This document shows, piece by piece, positions 45,761-55,528 of a stretch of DNA of 64,000 nt. The position numbers and the translations under genes were made by a program. This DNA is from an uncultured Acidobacteriia bacterium (GTDB lineage: Bacteria > Acidobacteriota > Terriglobia > Bryobacterales > Bryobacteraceae): contig CAIRSA010000195.1 of NCBI GenBank assembly GCA_903881085.1, forward strand, positions 1 through 64,000. The letters are read 5' to 3'. A model generated the notes under the pieces. That model worked only from the letters and a program-made list of their open reading frames with translations, was not told where the DNA came from and made no database searches. How positions within the stretch are numbered: the stretch's first letter is position 1; each line of letters starts with the position of its first letter.

Positions 45761-46547
45761 TGCGATGCAGGACGATGGCAACGATGCCGAAGGCTGCCAT
45801 TAGTATCGTAGCTGGCTCGGGGACAGTGCTCACTCCGGCTTGCGTATAGACCGCTCCTGAATCCGCGGTGAAGGTGCTGTCGGAGACGTTCTGATCGTTG
45901 ACATCGTTGGTTGTCAGCTGATTCACAACCAGCGTGTTGATGAAGTTCACGTTGCCGCTGCCCGTGCCGGTGCGATTCACCAACTGGTAGCCATTGCCAA
46001 GGTCGTTCGCTGTTCCAACCATGGCCTGCATGGACATATCAAGTGTGAATTGCTGGCCATAGATAAAGGTGTAGACCAGCGGAATGATGAAGGAACCGTC
46101 CGTGTTGGTATTGTAGTCCTTCACGTAATTCTGAAGCGTTGGCGCGTAGACTCGGCTTACCACCTGCAGAAATGAATCGGCGACGCCCGATTGTGCCACC
46201 GTGCCGTCGATTCTGTAACCGAGCACAAGGTGGCCGGTCTGGCCGTTCTTGGATGCCGAATTGATCGTCAGATTCTCTTTGAATTGGACGAAGGCCAACG
46301 ACCACGCTTCGCTGTTGTTCACTGAGAAAGTTGAGGCCGCGGAAATATGCATGATGCCAGATGTTGCTGTTGCGGCCTGGGTAAAAGTGTTCGACTCGGC
46401 ACCATTGGTGAGCGTGCCAGAGCCTGCAAAACTGCAATGACTGCTATTGTCGAGGCAGGCTGTTGTCTGTGTGTTTACGATCAGCCCTGCCCAACCTGCT
46501 TGTGCGGCGAAGAGAGCGAGCGCTCCCATTGCCCATTTGTTTTTCAT
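45732..46547 (-). CDS. PEP-CTERM sorting domain protein (second)
   Basis: This is a 271-residue exported protein. A signal peptide ends near GWAG (20). The middle is rich in Thr, Ser, Asn and Gly. The C-terminal signal is VPEPATILMAAFGIVAIVLHR, followed by a 10-residue tail TTKPAYRRS that lies antisense to the end of the TonB receptor. The start at 46547 is fixed by GGAGGGAAA (8 nt upstream), the same leader as in the PEP-CTERM gene at 753; the open frame up to 46823 is the shadow of the divergent DUF1552 gene. Two Cys occur near the N-terminus (CLDNSSHC). Confidence 0.85.
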   Translation of the reverse strand: MKNKWAMGALALFAAQAGWAGLIVNTQTTACLDNSSHCSFAGSGTLTNGAESNTFTQAATATSGIMHISAASTFSVNNSEAWSLAFVQFKENLTINSASKNGQTGHLVLGYRIDGTVAQSGVADSFLQVVSRVYAPTLQNYVKDYNTNTDGSFIIPLVYTFIYGQQFTLDMSMQAMVGTANDLGNGYQLVNRTGTGSGNVNFINTLVVNQLTTNDVNDQNVSDSTFTADSGAVYTQAGVSTVPEPATILMAAFGIVAIVLHRTTKPAYRRS

Positions 46548-46611
46548 TAAAATTTCCCTCCAAGTATGAATGCGTAATCGAGTGGCAAAAATGGTCACCG
46601 ATTGGATGCCA

Positions 46612-46617
46612 TATAAT
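46612..46617 (+). promoter_or_regulatory. -10 element ahead of the DUF1552 gene
   Basis: TATAAT lies 15 bp before the ATG at 46633. No good -35 is visible at 16-18 bp. It supports the later start codon over the ATG at 46570, and it lies in the 85-bp space between the divergent DUF1552 and PEP-CTERM starts. Confidence 0.4.
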
Positions 46618-46632
46618 GTAAAGACTTCTTTT

Positions 46633-47916
46633 ATGCGAACCTCGACGGCTTTTCGGTCCATTTCGCGGCGCAGCGTATTGCGCGGTGCGGGCGTCTCTCT
46701 TGCGCTTCCGTTTCTTGAATCGATGGGAAGGGCCGCCACTACGCAGAAGCCTCGGCGGATGATCGGCATCTGCAACAATCTCGGATTGTTGGGCGAGCAT
46801 TTCTTTCCGGCGACGAAGGGCAAAGACTACGAGTTGTCATCTTGCCTGCAACCGCTGGCCGCGCATAAGAAGGACTTCACCGTGTTTTCCGGGGTGTCGC
46901 ATCCGAATGTGGATGGCGGGCATCCGGCCGATGTCTGCTTCCTGACCGCGGCGCCGCATCCGGGTAGCAGTTCGTTCCGCAACACCATATCGCTGGACCA
47001 ATATATCGCCGAGCAGATTGGTACGTTGACGCGCTTTCCTTCCCTGACGCTGAGCGTGAATACTCGGAACCGCAGTCTTTCCTGGGGCGGCACGGGCGTG
47101 CAGATACCGCCGGAAGACAAGGCGGCCGCGGTGTTCAAGGACATGTTCTTCCAGGGCAACGCTGCGCAGATCGAGGCGCAGATTCGGAAACTGGACACAG
47201 GCCGAAGCATCCTCGACACCGTGTCGGAACAAGCCAAGGATCTACAGAAGGACTTGGGCGCGCGCGACAAAGAGCGCATGGATCAATACTTCACGTCGGT
47301 GCGTGATCTCGAGCATCGCTTGCAGGCATCGAAGGGTTGGGAGAAGAAGCCGAAGCCAGTGGTGAGTGTTCCTGCTCCGCTTGATCCGGCCTCGCCCGCC
47401 GAGTACATGGACAAGGTGAAGGTGATGTACGATTTGACGCGACTGGCGCTGGAGACTGATTCCACCCGGGCCATCACTCTGATGCTCGATAGCGTAAGCA
47501 CGCCGCCGCTGGAGTTGAAGGGCGAGAAGTTTACCGACAGTTATCACAACCTTTCGCATCACGGAAAGTCAGAGTCGAAGCGTTCGCAGTTGAAAGTCAT
47601 CGACGTGTGGCACATGAAGATGCTGGCGCATTTGATTGAGGGTTTGAAGTCCGTGCGCGAAGGCGATGAGACTTTGCTTGACCGCACCATGGTGTTGTAC
47701 GGTTCGAATTTTGGCGACGCCAACATGCATACGACGAATAATCTGCCCACCATTCTTGCCGGTGGCGGGTTCCGTCATGGACAGCACCTGGGCTTCGATA
47801 CGAGCAACAACTATCCGCTGCCGAACCTTTTCGTTTCGATGCTGCAACGGATGGGAATTGAGACGGACCGCTTTGCGTCGTCGACCGGCACGATGCGCGG
47901 CCTTGAAATGGCGTAA
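46633..47916 (+). CDS. DUF1552 family Tat-exported protein
   Basis: This is a 427-residue protein. The N-terminus [21 protein letters not shown] is a twin-arginine signal. The body matches the DUF1552 family ([57 protein letters not shown]). The function is unknown; the fold is DUF1501/sulfatase-like. It always travels with a DUF1592-type cytochrome protein, here starting 1 bp into its stop codon (TAATG at 47914-47918), so the two are co-translated. Confidence 0.9.
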   Translation: MRTSTAFRSISRRSVLRGAGVSLALPFLESMGRAATTQKPRRMIGICNNLGLLGEHFFPATKGKDYELSSCLQPLAAHKKDFTVFSGVSHPNVDGGHPADVCFLTAAPHPGSSSFRNTISLDQYIAEQIGTLTRFPSLTLSVNTRNRSLSWGGTGVQIPPEDKAAAVFKDMFFQGNAAQIEAQIRKLDTGRSILDTVSEQAKDLQKDLGARDKERMDQYFTSVRDLEHRLQASKGWEKKPKPVVSVPAPLDPASPAEYMDKVKVMYDLTRLALETDSTRAITLMLDSVSTPPLELKGEKFTDSYHNLSHHGKSESKRSQLKVIDVWHMKMLAHLIEGLKSVREGDETLLDRTMVLYGSNFGDANMHTTNNLPTILAGGGFRHGQHLGFDTSNNYPLPNLFVSMLQRMGIETDRFASSTGTMRGLEMA

Positions 47917-50489
47917 TGAGACTCGGGCTTTTGGTATTGGTTTGTGGCGCGGTTTTCGCTGCGCCGGTTGATTCCGCATTTGTGCAGAAGAACTGCGCGA
48001 TGTGTCATAACGCGAAGCTCAAGCAGGGCGGCCTGGATGTCACTTCGCTTGTGTTCCCCCCCGCGAACAGCGATGCGCTGATCAAGTGGGTGAAGGTGCA
48101 TGATCGCGTGCGGGCCGGCGAGATGCCGCCGAAGGCGATCACGAAACGTCCGGATGCGGCGGAGAGCAAGGCTTTCCTCGGTGCGTTGGGCACGGGGTTG
48201 ATCGATTATGAGAAACAATCGCTGACGCGCGATGGCCGCTCGCTTGACCGGCGGTTGAATAGCCAGGAATATGAGAACGCGCTGCGCGATTTGCTGAAGG
48301 CTCCGTGGCTGCAGGTGAAGGGGCAGTTTCCGGAAGATGGAGAGGCGTTCCGGTTCAATAAAAGCGGCGAGGCCTTGGACATTTCGCATGTGCATCTGTC
48401 TCGCTATATGACGGCGGCGGATTATGCCATTCGTCAGGTGATGTCCGTGCAGTTTTCGCAACCGCCCACTACGACAACTCGTTACTATGCGCGCGAGCAG
48501 AATGAACTCTCCGGGAAATTCAGCAACAACAATCAGAAGGGCGATCGATCGACGTATCCAATTTTAGGATGGACGCCGCAGCCCGATGTGTACAACAAGA
48601 AGTCACCCTTCACTGTTGGCAAGGCCGATCCGGTGCTGCGTGAGCAGGAGGCGGTGGCGTGGGTTTCCAGCAACTACGTGACGGGCTTTCGTTACCGGTG
48701 GGATGGCTTCCGCGCACCAGTGGCCGGGCGCTACAAAGTGAAGTTCGACGGCTACACCATCTGGGTTGGGCCAAGCGCCGGGGCGCGGCCGAATCTGCCG
48801 AATTTCGAAAAGATCGATCATGGGCATCGCTATGAGCCGATCACTGTCTATACGCGCAACGGAGTGTTGAACCGGCGCGTGGGCGAATTCGATTTGACGA
48901 CAGAACCCGCGGCGCACGATGTGGGCGAGGTTTGGTTGCTGGCGGGTGAGACGCTGGTGCCGGATGCTTCACGGTTTTTCCGGTCGCGTCCGACGAACTT
49001 CAAGAATCCACTGATGGGTCCGGATGGCGCGCCGGGTGTGGCGTTCCGTTGGATGGAAGTTGAAGGGCCGATTTACGATGCCGCGACCACTTCCGGTTAC
49101 AAGTTGCTGTTCGGCGATCTGCCAATGAAGGAAGTTCCGGTTGGTGTGACGATTCCCGTAACTGGGAAGAAGCGCGTTGAAGTGGCTGTGGATGTAGTGC
49201 CTGCGAATCCTGCAAAAGACGCCGAACGGCTGCTACGTAATTTCGTTACGGTGGCGTATCGAAAGCCGGCGCGCGAAGTCGACATCCAACGTTTCCTGCA
49301 CTTGATCGAAGACAGGCGCAAGGCCGGGCTGTCGTTTGCGGAATCAATGATGGCTGGCTATACGGCGGTGCTGGCTTCGCCCGCGTTTGTGTTTGTGGTG
49401 GACAAGCCGGGGCGGTTGGACGATGTGGCATTGGCGACGAGGCTGTCACTGTTTTTGAATAACTCGCTGCCAGATGAGAAGCTGCGTGCGCGGGCAGTTC
49501 GCGGGGAACTGAGCAAGCCAGCGGTGCTGCGCGCAGAGACGGAGCGGTTGTTGGGCAAGCCCGAGTCGCGGCGGTTTGTCGATTCGTTTTTGGATTACTG
49601 GATCGATCTGCGGAAGATCGAAGACTCGACTCCGTCGACGACTCTCTACAACGACTACTATCTGGACGATGCGTTGACTGAGGCCGCGGTGATGGAGACG
49701 CAGCTTTATTTCGATGAGATGTTGCGCAAGAACCTGGGTGTGAGCCACGTGGTGAATTCGGACTTCACTTACTTGAATGACCGGTTGGCGGATCACTACG
49801 GCATTGATGGCGTGAAGGGCATCGCGATGCGCCGCGTAACGCTGCCTGCGGACAGTGTGCGCGGCGGGTTCATGACGCAGGCCAGTGTTTTGAAAATCAC
49901 GGCCAACGGCACGACGACTTCTCCGGTATTGCGTGGCAAGTGGATCATGGAGCGTATTCTTGGCTACGAAGTCCCGCAGCCTCCTTCCGTCCCGGCGGTG
50001 GAGCCTGATATTCGTGGGGCGGTGACGATCCGCCAGCAGTTGGAGAAGCATCGCGCGGATGCGAGTTGCGCAACGTGCCATAACAGGATCGATCCGCCGG
50101 GCTTTGCGTTGGAGAGCTTCGATGTGATGGGTGGCTGGCGCGACCGGTATCGCGCATCGGATGAAAAGGTCACGCCTGTGAAGGGCCTCGGCAAGAACGG
50201 GCATCCGTTTGAGTATCACTTTGCGTTGCCGGTGGATTCGAGCGGTGTGCTGCCCGATGGTCGCAAGTTTGCCGGCATCGGCGATTTCAAGCGGTTGCTG
50301 CTGGGCGACGATGAGACGCTGGCGCGCAATCTGGCCAAGCAGTTGACGGTATATGCGACCGGTGCTCCGGTGCGCTTTGGAGATCGTGTCGCATTGGATG
50401 CGATGCTGTCGAAGGCGAAGACGGACCAGTATGGTTTGCGCTCGATGATCCATGCCCTGGTGCAGAGCGATTTGTTCCGTAGTAAGTGA
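47916..50489 (+). CDS. DUF1592-type exported cytochrome c protein
   Basis: This is an 857-residue protein. After a signal peptide (1-16), a c-type heme motif C27-AM-C30-H31 lies in a Planctomycete-cytochrome-C-like domain. It is followed by DUF1587 (RRLNSQEYENALRDLL), DUF1595, DUF1592 (about 480-610), DUF1588 with a second CxxCH (ASCATCHNRIDPPGF, about 705) and DUF1585 at the end. The family is widespread in Planctomycetes and Acidobacteria and is believed to take part in extracellular polymer oxidation; the reaction is unproven. It is coupled to DUF1552. Confidence 0.92.
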   Translation: MRLGLLVLVCGAVFAAPVDSAFVQKNCAMCHNAKLKQGGLDVTSLVFPPANSDALIKWVKVHDRVRAGEMPPKAITKRPDAAESKAFLGALGTGLIDYEKQSLTRDGRSLDRRLNSQEYENALRDLLKAPWLQVKGQFPEDGEAFRFNKSGEALDISHVHLSRYMTAADYAIRQVMSVQFSQPPTTTTRYYAREQNELSGKFSNNNQKGDRSTYPILGWTPQPDVYNKKSPFTVGKADPVLREQEAVAWVSSNYVTGFRYRWDGFRAPVAGRYKVKFDGYTIWVGPSAGARPNLPNFEKIDHGHRYEPITVYTRNGVLNRRVGEFDLTTEPAAHDVGEVWLLAGETLVPDASRFFRSRPTNFKNPLMGPDGAPGVAFRWMEVEGPIYDAATTSGYKLLFGDLPMKEVPVGVTIPVTGKKRVEVAVDVVPANPAKDAERLLRNFVTVAYRKPAREVDIQRFLHLIEDRRKAGLSFAESMMAGYTAVLASPAFVFVVDKPGRLDDVALATRLSLFLNNSLPDEKLRARAVRGELSKPAVLRAETERLLGKPESRRFVDSFLDYWIDLRKIEDSTPSTTLYNDYYLDDALTEAAVMETQLYFDEMLRKNLGVSHVVNSDFTYLNDRLADHYGIDGVKGIAMRRVTLPADSVRGGFMTQASVLKITANGTTTSPVLRGKWIMERILGYEVPQPPSVPAVEPDIRGAVTIRQQLEKHRADASCATCHNRIDPPGFALESFDVMGGWRDRYRASDEKVTPVKGLGKNGHPFEYHFALPVDSSGVLPDGRKFAGIGDFKRLLLGDDETLARNLAKQLTVYATGAPVRFGDRVALDAMLSKAKTDQYGLRSMIHALVQSDLFRSK

Positions 50490-50513
50490 TCTTCGGAATG
50501 CAGCCCGGCTTAT

Positions 50514-50591
50514 GACGCCCGGTGAGGGGACGGAGCGTGCTGTCCACGCGCTTCCGCTTGGGACAGACCGCTCCGTCCCCAGTCAGGCGTC
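50514..50591. terminator. Long hairpin between convergent genes
   Basis: Nested inverted arms GACGCC/GGCGTC, GGGGACGGAGCG (50526-50537)/CGCTCCGTCCCC (50569-50580) and TGTCC/GGACA form one long imperfect stem. It fills the 106-bp space between the convergent DUF1592 and nucleotidyltransferase genes. No U-tract is present, so it may be a dispersed repeat acting as a barrier rather than a classic terminator. Confidence 0.5.
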
Positions 50592-50595
50592 GTCG

Positions 50596-51303
50596 TTACA
50601 AGTTCACGGCTGCCAGATCTTCCGGGCGGCCTACGTCGCGCCAGTTGCCTTCAAGTGGGCCGATGCGGAGATAGAGGTTTGCCGCCAACATGGTTTCGAT
50701 GGCCGAGGTCAGTTCGTATTCGCCGCGTACGGAGGGCGTGATCTTTTCGAGGTGGTCAAAGACGACGCTTCGGAAGACGTAGAGGCCGGCGCTGTTCCAG
50801 TGCGTTGTAGACGTTCCTTTTGCGGGCTTTTCGACGATGCGATGGATGCGAAGGCCTGTTTCATAGACCGCGGCGCCCTGCCACGGATCATCCACCGCTT
50901 TCACTCCAATGACTGCCGAAGCTTCAGGCGCCAATGCGTCCATGCAGGCAACGTAGGCTTCTGGAGCGCATAAAATGTCGCCGAATGTGAGCAGGAAGGC
51001 GTCGCCATGGGCGAAGTCGCGGGCGAGGCGTGCAGCGGCGCCGGTGCCGTTTACGGTCTGTTGCCTGATGAACGTGACGGGCAGGTGCCAGCCTGCGAAG
51101 CGCTCGACGATGGATTCCGCTTGGTAGCCAACTACAATCGCAAATTCGCGCACGCCCGTGGCTTCTAGCCTTTCGAGGATGTGCTGTAGCAGCGGCTGGC
51201 CTTGCACGGGGAGCATGGGCTTGGGGATTTGGGTGGTGAGTTCTCCCATGCGCGTGCCGCGGCCGGCGGCGAGGATAACTGCTTTCTGGGTGGTGCGGGG
51301 CAT
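50596..51303 (-). CDS. Sugar-1-phosphate nucleotidyltransferase-like protein
   Basis: This is a 235-residue cytoplasmic protein of the NTP_transferase family. The signature AVILAAGRGTRMGELTTQIPKPMLPVQGQPLLQH (residues 8-41) gives the NTP-binding GxGTRM and the PKP. It should form an NDP-sugar from a sugar 1-phosphate (glucose-1-P thymidylyl- or mannose-1-P guanylyl-like), and it lacks the C-terminal acetyltransferase repeats of GlmU. The gene upstream encodes an unrelated large secreted protein, so it may be part of envelope polysaccharide synthesis. Confidence 0.85.
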   Translation of the reverse strand: MPRTTQKAVILAAGRGTRMGELTTQIPKPMLPVQGQPLLQHILERLEATGVREFAIVVGYQAESIVERFAGWHLPVTFIRQQTVNGTGAAARLARDFAHGDAFLLTFGDILCAPEAYVACMDALAPEASAVIGVKAVDDPWQGAAVYETGLRIHRIVEKPAKGTSTTHWNSAGLYVFRSVVFDHLEKITPSVRGEYELTSAIETMLAANLYLRIGPLEGNWRDVGRPEDLAAVNL

Positions 51304-51366
51304 TCTTCTATTTTACGGCTTGGTGATGTAGCGATAGCGGAAGCAGGAGGATACGCCTCCTGCCGA

Positions 51367-54300
51367 TCATTTGGGATAATACGTTTCCATCCCATTGCCA
51401 GGCTGCGACTTGGCATGGACAACGCGGCGGCGGAACGGCTCGCCGGGCTTCGGATCCCAATTGGCCCAACTGGCCGGATCGCTGTCTACCAGCGGGCTCT
51501 TGGCGCTTTCGCCATTTCCGCTGACGGCGGCTACCGCATACTCGTGGATGCCCGTGCGCTTGTCGGTAAACGCGGTCGCCGTGCCGCTATAGACTTGCTG
51601 GAACTCTCCGCCACGCATGCGGCGGTAGAGCCGGTATTCGCGTGCGCCGAGCACTTCGCCCCAGGAAACTTCACCGCGCACCCAGCGCAGCCCCTGCGGA
51701 GGCACGGGCTTCTCAGCGGAAATGTAGACCGGATATTCCGGACCCGGTGCGCTCTCATGCGTTTGGTTCATCGCAATCGCGCGCACATGCACCTTGACGC
51801 CGTTCTCGAGCCCACGTAGTGGACTCGCCGTGGCGCTCCAGGTTTTACCCCCATCGCGGCTCAGCTCGATGCGCGACCTTGTGGCCCCAGCCACGTTTTC
51901 CACCACCACGCCGGCACCGCCGGAAGCGTTTGACGTGCGAAGGATGCGCGGTGCGTTTGGCACTGGAAGCCCGGCGGTCCATTGCCACAGGTGGCGACCG
52001 GCGGGCAGTTGCACGCTACCATCGGTGCTTATCGCCACCACCGCTCCATCCACGTAAAAGCGCTTGCCCGCTTGATTGAGCTTCAGTTTGCCGCCCGTGC
52101 GTCCAAAGTAGACGCCGCGCAAATCCTGCGCGTCGCGGTAGACTGCGCTCACGCCTAGGTCTTTACCTTCTACCGCAATCTCCACGCCACCGGCGCCGAT
52201 GCGCGAGCCTTGAAAAAGCGCCACTTCCCACTCACCGCCGGCGCGCTTTCGTACCACGCCCGCCGTGCCGCGGAAGACTACGCCGCTGGTGTTGACATCC
52301 ACGCCCGCGGGATTGCGGAAGATGTAATCGGTGCCGCCGCCCGCGCTCACGTTCGCTCCGTAAGGAGCAGGTTCCACGCTCAGGTCACGGCGGTGGCTGA
52401 TGACAGCCATGGCGTCGCCCATGCCGTCGTGCCACACGCCCTTCGTGGTTTCGGTCTCCACCTTCGTCATCAGCTTCTGCCGCTCACGCACGCCGCCCTT
52501 CACCATGGCGATGAACGGCATCTCATCGCCGGCCTGCGTGAACCACGAGAAGCGGTGTGCCACGGCATCGTTGTAGACCTGATCGTAAGTGACGAAGTAA
52601 TCGGCGCCTACGAGCATCACACTGCGCCCCACATACTCCGGCCAGGCGTACGCCCCGGCGCCTTCGCGCGGCGTCAATTCGGCAAACTGTGCTGCGTTCA
52701 GATCATAGAGCGGGCGCTCCATCACGTTGCGCCCAACGCTCTTGAACTGCCCGCCCTTCCACACCGCGAAGTTGCTGCAGAAGTCGGTATCGTGCGCGGC
52801 GCGGTCGCCCACATCCTCGCGAGCATTGTGGCTGTAGGATTTGCCGTTGGCATAGTAATAGAGCACGCCAGAGCCGCCTTCACCGGCCACGCCCCAGCGG
52901 TAATTGGGGCCTTCGTCGATCTGCTGCAAGTGCAGCGAGACCTCGCCCGGCGTATCCACTCCCGCGCGCAGCGTGATGCCGTAGCCTGTATATTTTGCCG
53001 ATCGCAGGTGCGGATTCGTACCACGGTTGTCCTTCTCTGGATACAGGATTGACCACGAGTCCACCAACTCTTTGGCGAACTCCGAATCGTCGTCGCCTGG
53101 CCGTGCAGCCCACATCAGATTTTCAGCCAGCAGCGGCGAATAGTTGCGTAGCGTGTGCCCCAGCAGCCACATGCTGCGCGGAGGCATGCGCCGCGCCGAA
53201 TGCGCGCCCTGTGGCGGATGAAGCCGGCGCGGCGCCACTTCCGGCGTCACCAGGCCCCACGCATGACGCGGCAACTTCCCATCAGGGCCCAGCGAATACT
53301 TCGGATCTTCCCCGTTGAACGGCGCCGACAGCGCATTCAACACCCAATCGCCAATCGCCGCCACCTGCGGCAGAGCGAAGCGATTCTTGCCGTCCAAGTG
53401 CTCCTGCAATAACAGGCTTCCGCGCAGGGACGGGCGCAAAAAAGCCCACACGTATGTCCCCAGATTCTCTGTCCAACGTCCGCCATTGGACTCCCAACTC
53501 GCCACTGTGGGACGCGTGTGATAGCGCGTATTCATCTCCACGAATTTGCCGAATTCATCGGCCCATTCCTGTGCTTTGGGATGCGCCGGAAAGAGGAAGG
53601 CCATCATGGCGGGGATGTTTTTGATGTCGGCGAGAAAGTTCGGGTGGCCGCTCAACATCGGCCGCATCGGCATCATTTCTTCACCCGCGTCCACGTAGGC
53701 CATCATGAGAAACCACGCCGTGATGCGCTTGCGCTGAGCGGACGTCATCTGCGGGTAGAAGCGGTTGTAGGCGTCCACCCAGTTCTCGTAGATCGTTCGC
53801 GAGGCCACTGGATTGTAGCCTGCGTTCTGGCGAACGCCTGATACGGAAAGGCCGTTCATCAGCGCCGAGTTGTTCACCTGGCGGTCAAACTCCGCCAGTG
53901 TCTTGATTTGTCCATCGCGGAAAAGTACCGGCGGACGGCTGGCGCTTTGCGGATACTCGAGCACCCAGTCCTTCACCACATTCAGATCCAACAGACCGTA
54001 GCGGAGTTGGAGAAACAGGCCATACGACGAAGGGAAGAACTCGCCGCGGCGAGCCTCCAGGCTGTCGGTTTCGGCAATGTCCTTCTGGTGGTTGTACGCC
54101 GCCACGCCGGTGGAGCGCGTGCCGGTCAGTAGCGGCCAGCGCCACGTCATTTCTCCGTTTTTGTAGAAGTAACGTACCTGAAGCGCGGGCGATGCCGACC
54201 AGATGGAATAGTCGTGATCCTCCCAACTTTCGTTGTGATCGATAAACACTGCTACGGCGTCGCCTGTGCGCTCGTTCCAGAAGTTGGCTTCGTTCAAAAT

Positions 54301-55221
54301 CACGTAGGCGCCCCACGGTTCGTATACGCCCAGACGGAAGGGCATTTCACCTTCCGGATTGCCGCCACCGGAAACGCCATGCTGCGTGCTTACGAACTGC
54401 TCATCGATGCGCTCATAAGTGAAACGCGCGTGCCCTTTCTTGCTATTGACGGGAGGACGCGGGAAGTACGGGTGATTCGGCGCCTGGCGGTGCGTCGGCT
54501 GGAGGCCCTTCCAGTGCATTTCCATGTGTGCGCCTTCGTTGCGGTCAAAGCCCGTCATCTCTTCGAAGAACTGCAGGTGATCATACCCTGCCACTGCGCG
54601 CACCGTGGCCGCATAGGTGGCATTGCCTTCAAACCGGTATTGCAGCCGGTATTCGATGAACAGCGGCCCCGCTTCCACGCGTTGCACGTCCAGAGCCAGC
54701 GCTTTGCGCCTGGGGCTCACGATGCGTGAGCCACCGAACCACGGGCCGCCTCGTGAAATGGCGGCGAACGGCCCGGGGATTTCTGCGGCAAGTGCGCGGG
54801 CAGAGGGTAGCCGAACCTTCATCGAGCCAGTGTCCAGCAGAATGGCCGCGCCTTCGCGCGACTCCTTCACCTGGGCTTGCGTGGCAAGTGGGGCGCCTCG
54901 TGTGAGTTCGAACACCAGGCGCCCGCCGCTCGGCAGGCCGGAGATAAAGTTCACCACTGCGCGCTTGAGATAGCCGTTCTCCGTTTCGACACCGGAGAGT
55001 TGTAGTGGGACCGCTGCGCCGTCGCGTATCAGCACCAGTTCGGAGGCCTTCACCTGCTTGCCGGTAAGATCGATGGGATAACGCAGCAGCGTTTTGGGCC
55101 ACCAGTAAAGGGGATGGTCGAGTGATTCTTTCAGTTCAAAACGCGCTAGGGGCGCGCCGGCGGCCGCGCAGGGACTGGCGCATGCCAGTAGCATCATGCA
55201 CCAGAGAGAAGTTGTTGGCAT
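51367..55221 (-). CDS. Very large exported protein, heparinase/polysaccharide-lyase-like with FN3 end
   Basis: This is a 1284-residue protein. A signal peptide (1-21) is followed by a beta-rich N-terminal domain (about 25-270), an alpha/alpha-toroid-like helical region (about 400-720, with TWRWPLLTGTRSTGVAAYNH, NWVDAYNRFYPQMTSAQRKRI and HTLRNYSPLLAENLM), then a beta-sandwich (about 740-1060) and two fibronectin-III-like modules (about 1080-1284). This order recalls chondroitin/heparin-lyase-type enzymes, but I cannot assign catalytic residues, and the family is not firmly recognised. Role is inferred only: extracellular polysaccharide breakdown. Confidence 0.6.
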   Translation of the reverse strand: MPTTSLWCMMLLACASPCAAAGAPLARFELKESLDHPLYWWPKTLLRYPIDLTGKQVKASELVLIRDGAAVPLQLSGVETENGYLKRAVVNFISGLPSGGRLVFELTRGAPLATQAQVKESREGAAILLDTGSMKVRLPSARALAAEIPGPFAAISRGGPWFGGSRIVSPRRKALALDVQRVEAGPLFIEYRLQYRFEGNATYAATVRAVAGYDHLQFFEEMTGFDRNEGAHMEMHWKGLQPTHRQAPNHPYFPRPPVNSKKGHARFTYERIDEQFVSTQHGVSGGGNPEGEMPFRLGVYEPWGAYVILNEANFWNERTGDAVAVFIDHNESWEDHDYSIWSASPALQVRYFYKNGEMTWRWPLLTGTRSTGVAAYNHQKDIAETDSLEARRGEFFPSSYGLFLQLRYGLLDLNVVKDWVLEYPQSASRPPVLFRDGQIKTLAEFDRQVNNSALMNGLSVSGVRQNAGYNPVASRTIYENWVDAYNRFYPQMTSAQRKRITAWFLMMAYVDAGEEMMPMRPMLSGHPNFLADIKNIPAMMAFLFPAHPKAQEWADEFGKFVEMNTRYHTRPTVASWESNGGRWTENLGTYVWAFLRPSLRGSLLLQEHLDGKNRFALPQVAAIGDWVLNALSAPFNGEDPKYSLGPDGKLPRHAWGLVTPEVAPRRLHPPQGAHSARRMPPRSMWLLGHTLRNYSPLLAENLMWAARPGDDDSEFAKELVDSWSILYPEKDNRGTNPHLRSAKYTGYGITLRAGVDTPGEVSLHLQQIDEGPNYRWGVAGEGGSGVLYYYANGKSYSHNAREDVGDRAAHDTDFCSNFAVWKGGQFKSVGRNVMERPLYDLNAAQFAELTPREGAGAYAWPEYVGRSVMLVGADYFVTYDQVYNDAVAHRFSWFTQAGDEMPFIAMVKGGVRERQKLMTKVETETTKGVWHDGMGDAMAVISHRRDLSVEPAPYGANVSAGGGTDYIFRNPAGVDVNTSGVVFRGTAGVVRKRAGGEWEVALFQGSRIGAGGVEIAVEGKDLGVSAVYRDAQDLRGVYFGRTGGKLKLNQAGKRFYVDGAVVAISTDGSVQLPAGRHLWQWTAGLPVPNAPRILRTSNASGGAGVVVENVAGATRSRIELSRDGGKTWSATASPLRGLENGVKVHVRAIAMNQTHESAPGPEYPVYISAEKPVPPQGLRWVRGEVSWGEVLGAREYRLYRRMRGGEFQQVYSGTATAFTDKRTGIHEYAVAAVSGNGESAKSPLVDSDPASWANWDPKPGEPFRRRVVHAKSQPGNGMETYYPK

Positions 55222-55350
55222 TGGTCACCAACAATATATCAATTTGTTCGGTCGTTCCCATTGGGCCTTGGATTAGGTGGGGTTTCGTAGGGTTTGAAAC
55301 TTCATCTTAGTTGGTTGGGGCGAGTGCCACTCGGCGCGCAGATTACCAAT
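55222..55350. other. Upstream region of the giant protein gene, with second palindrome of a double unit
   Basis: The space holds a TATATT box for the leftward gene (TTGATATATTG on the minus strand, about 25 bp before the ATG) and, at 55322-55334, CGAGTGCCACTCG, which is the second palindrome of the double unit. The unit's first palindrome is split by the MITE to its right. Confidence 0.45.
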
Positions 55351-55527
55351 CCAATGTCGCTTACATTGGAGGTATTGTGGCGAGGTCCCGATTTGGTGAG
55401 CGGTTCATTGGGGAATTGCGGTGTGGGGCAATTGGGGTCAGAGTGCCCATTTTTGGCAAAAACGGCCGAAAAAAGGTGTCAGACCCCAAATGCGACGTGT
55501 CGTTCAAGTCAATGTAAGTGACATTGG
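55351..55527 (-). mobile_element. MITE-like element, copy B (177 bp, 9-bp target duplication)
   Basis: This is the same element as at 25684-25859 in the reverse orientation, similar end to end (about 85% by eye). The ends are CCAATGTCGCTTACATTG (55351-55368) and CAATGTAAGTGACATTGG (55510-55527), with one mismatch between arms. The direct repeat ATTACCAAT lies at 55342-55350 and 55528-55536. Removing the element and one repeat restores GCAGATTACCAATCTGC. No gene is inside. Its right duplication contains the stop codon of arsC. Confidence 0.85.
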
Positions 55528-55528
55528 A

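Noticed and set aside
46548..46823. N-terminal extension of the second PEP-CTERM protein
   Set aside because: It is antisense to the DUF1552 gene; the signal peptide and GGAGGG fix the start at 46547.
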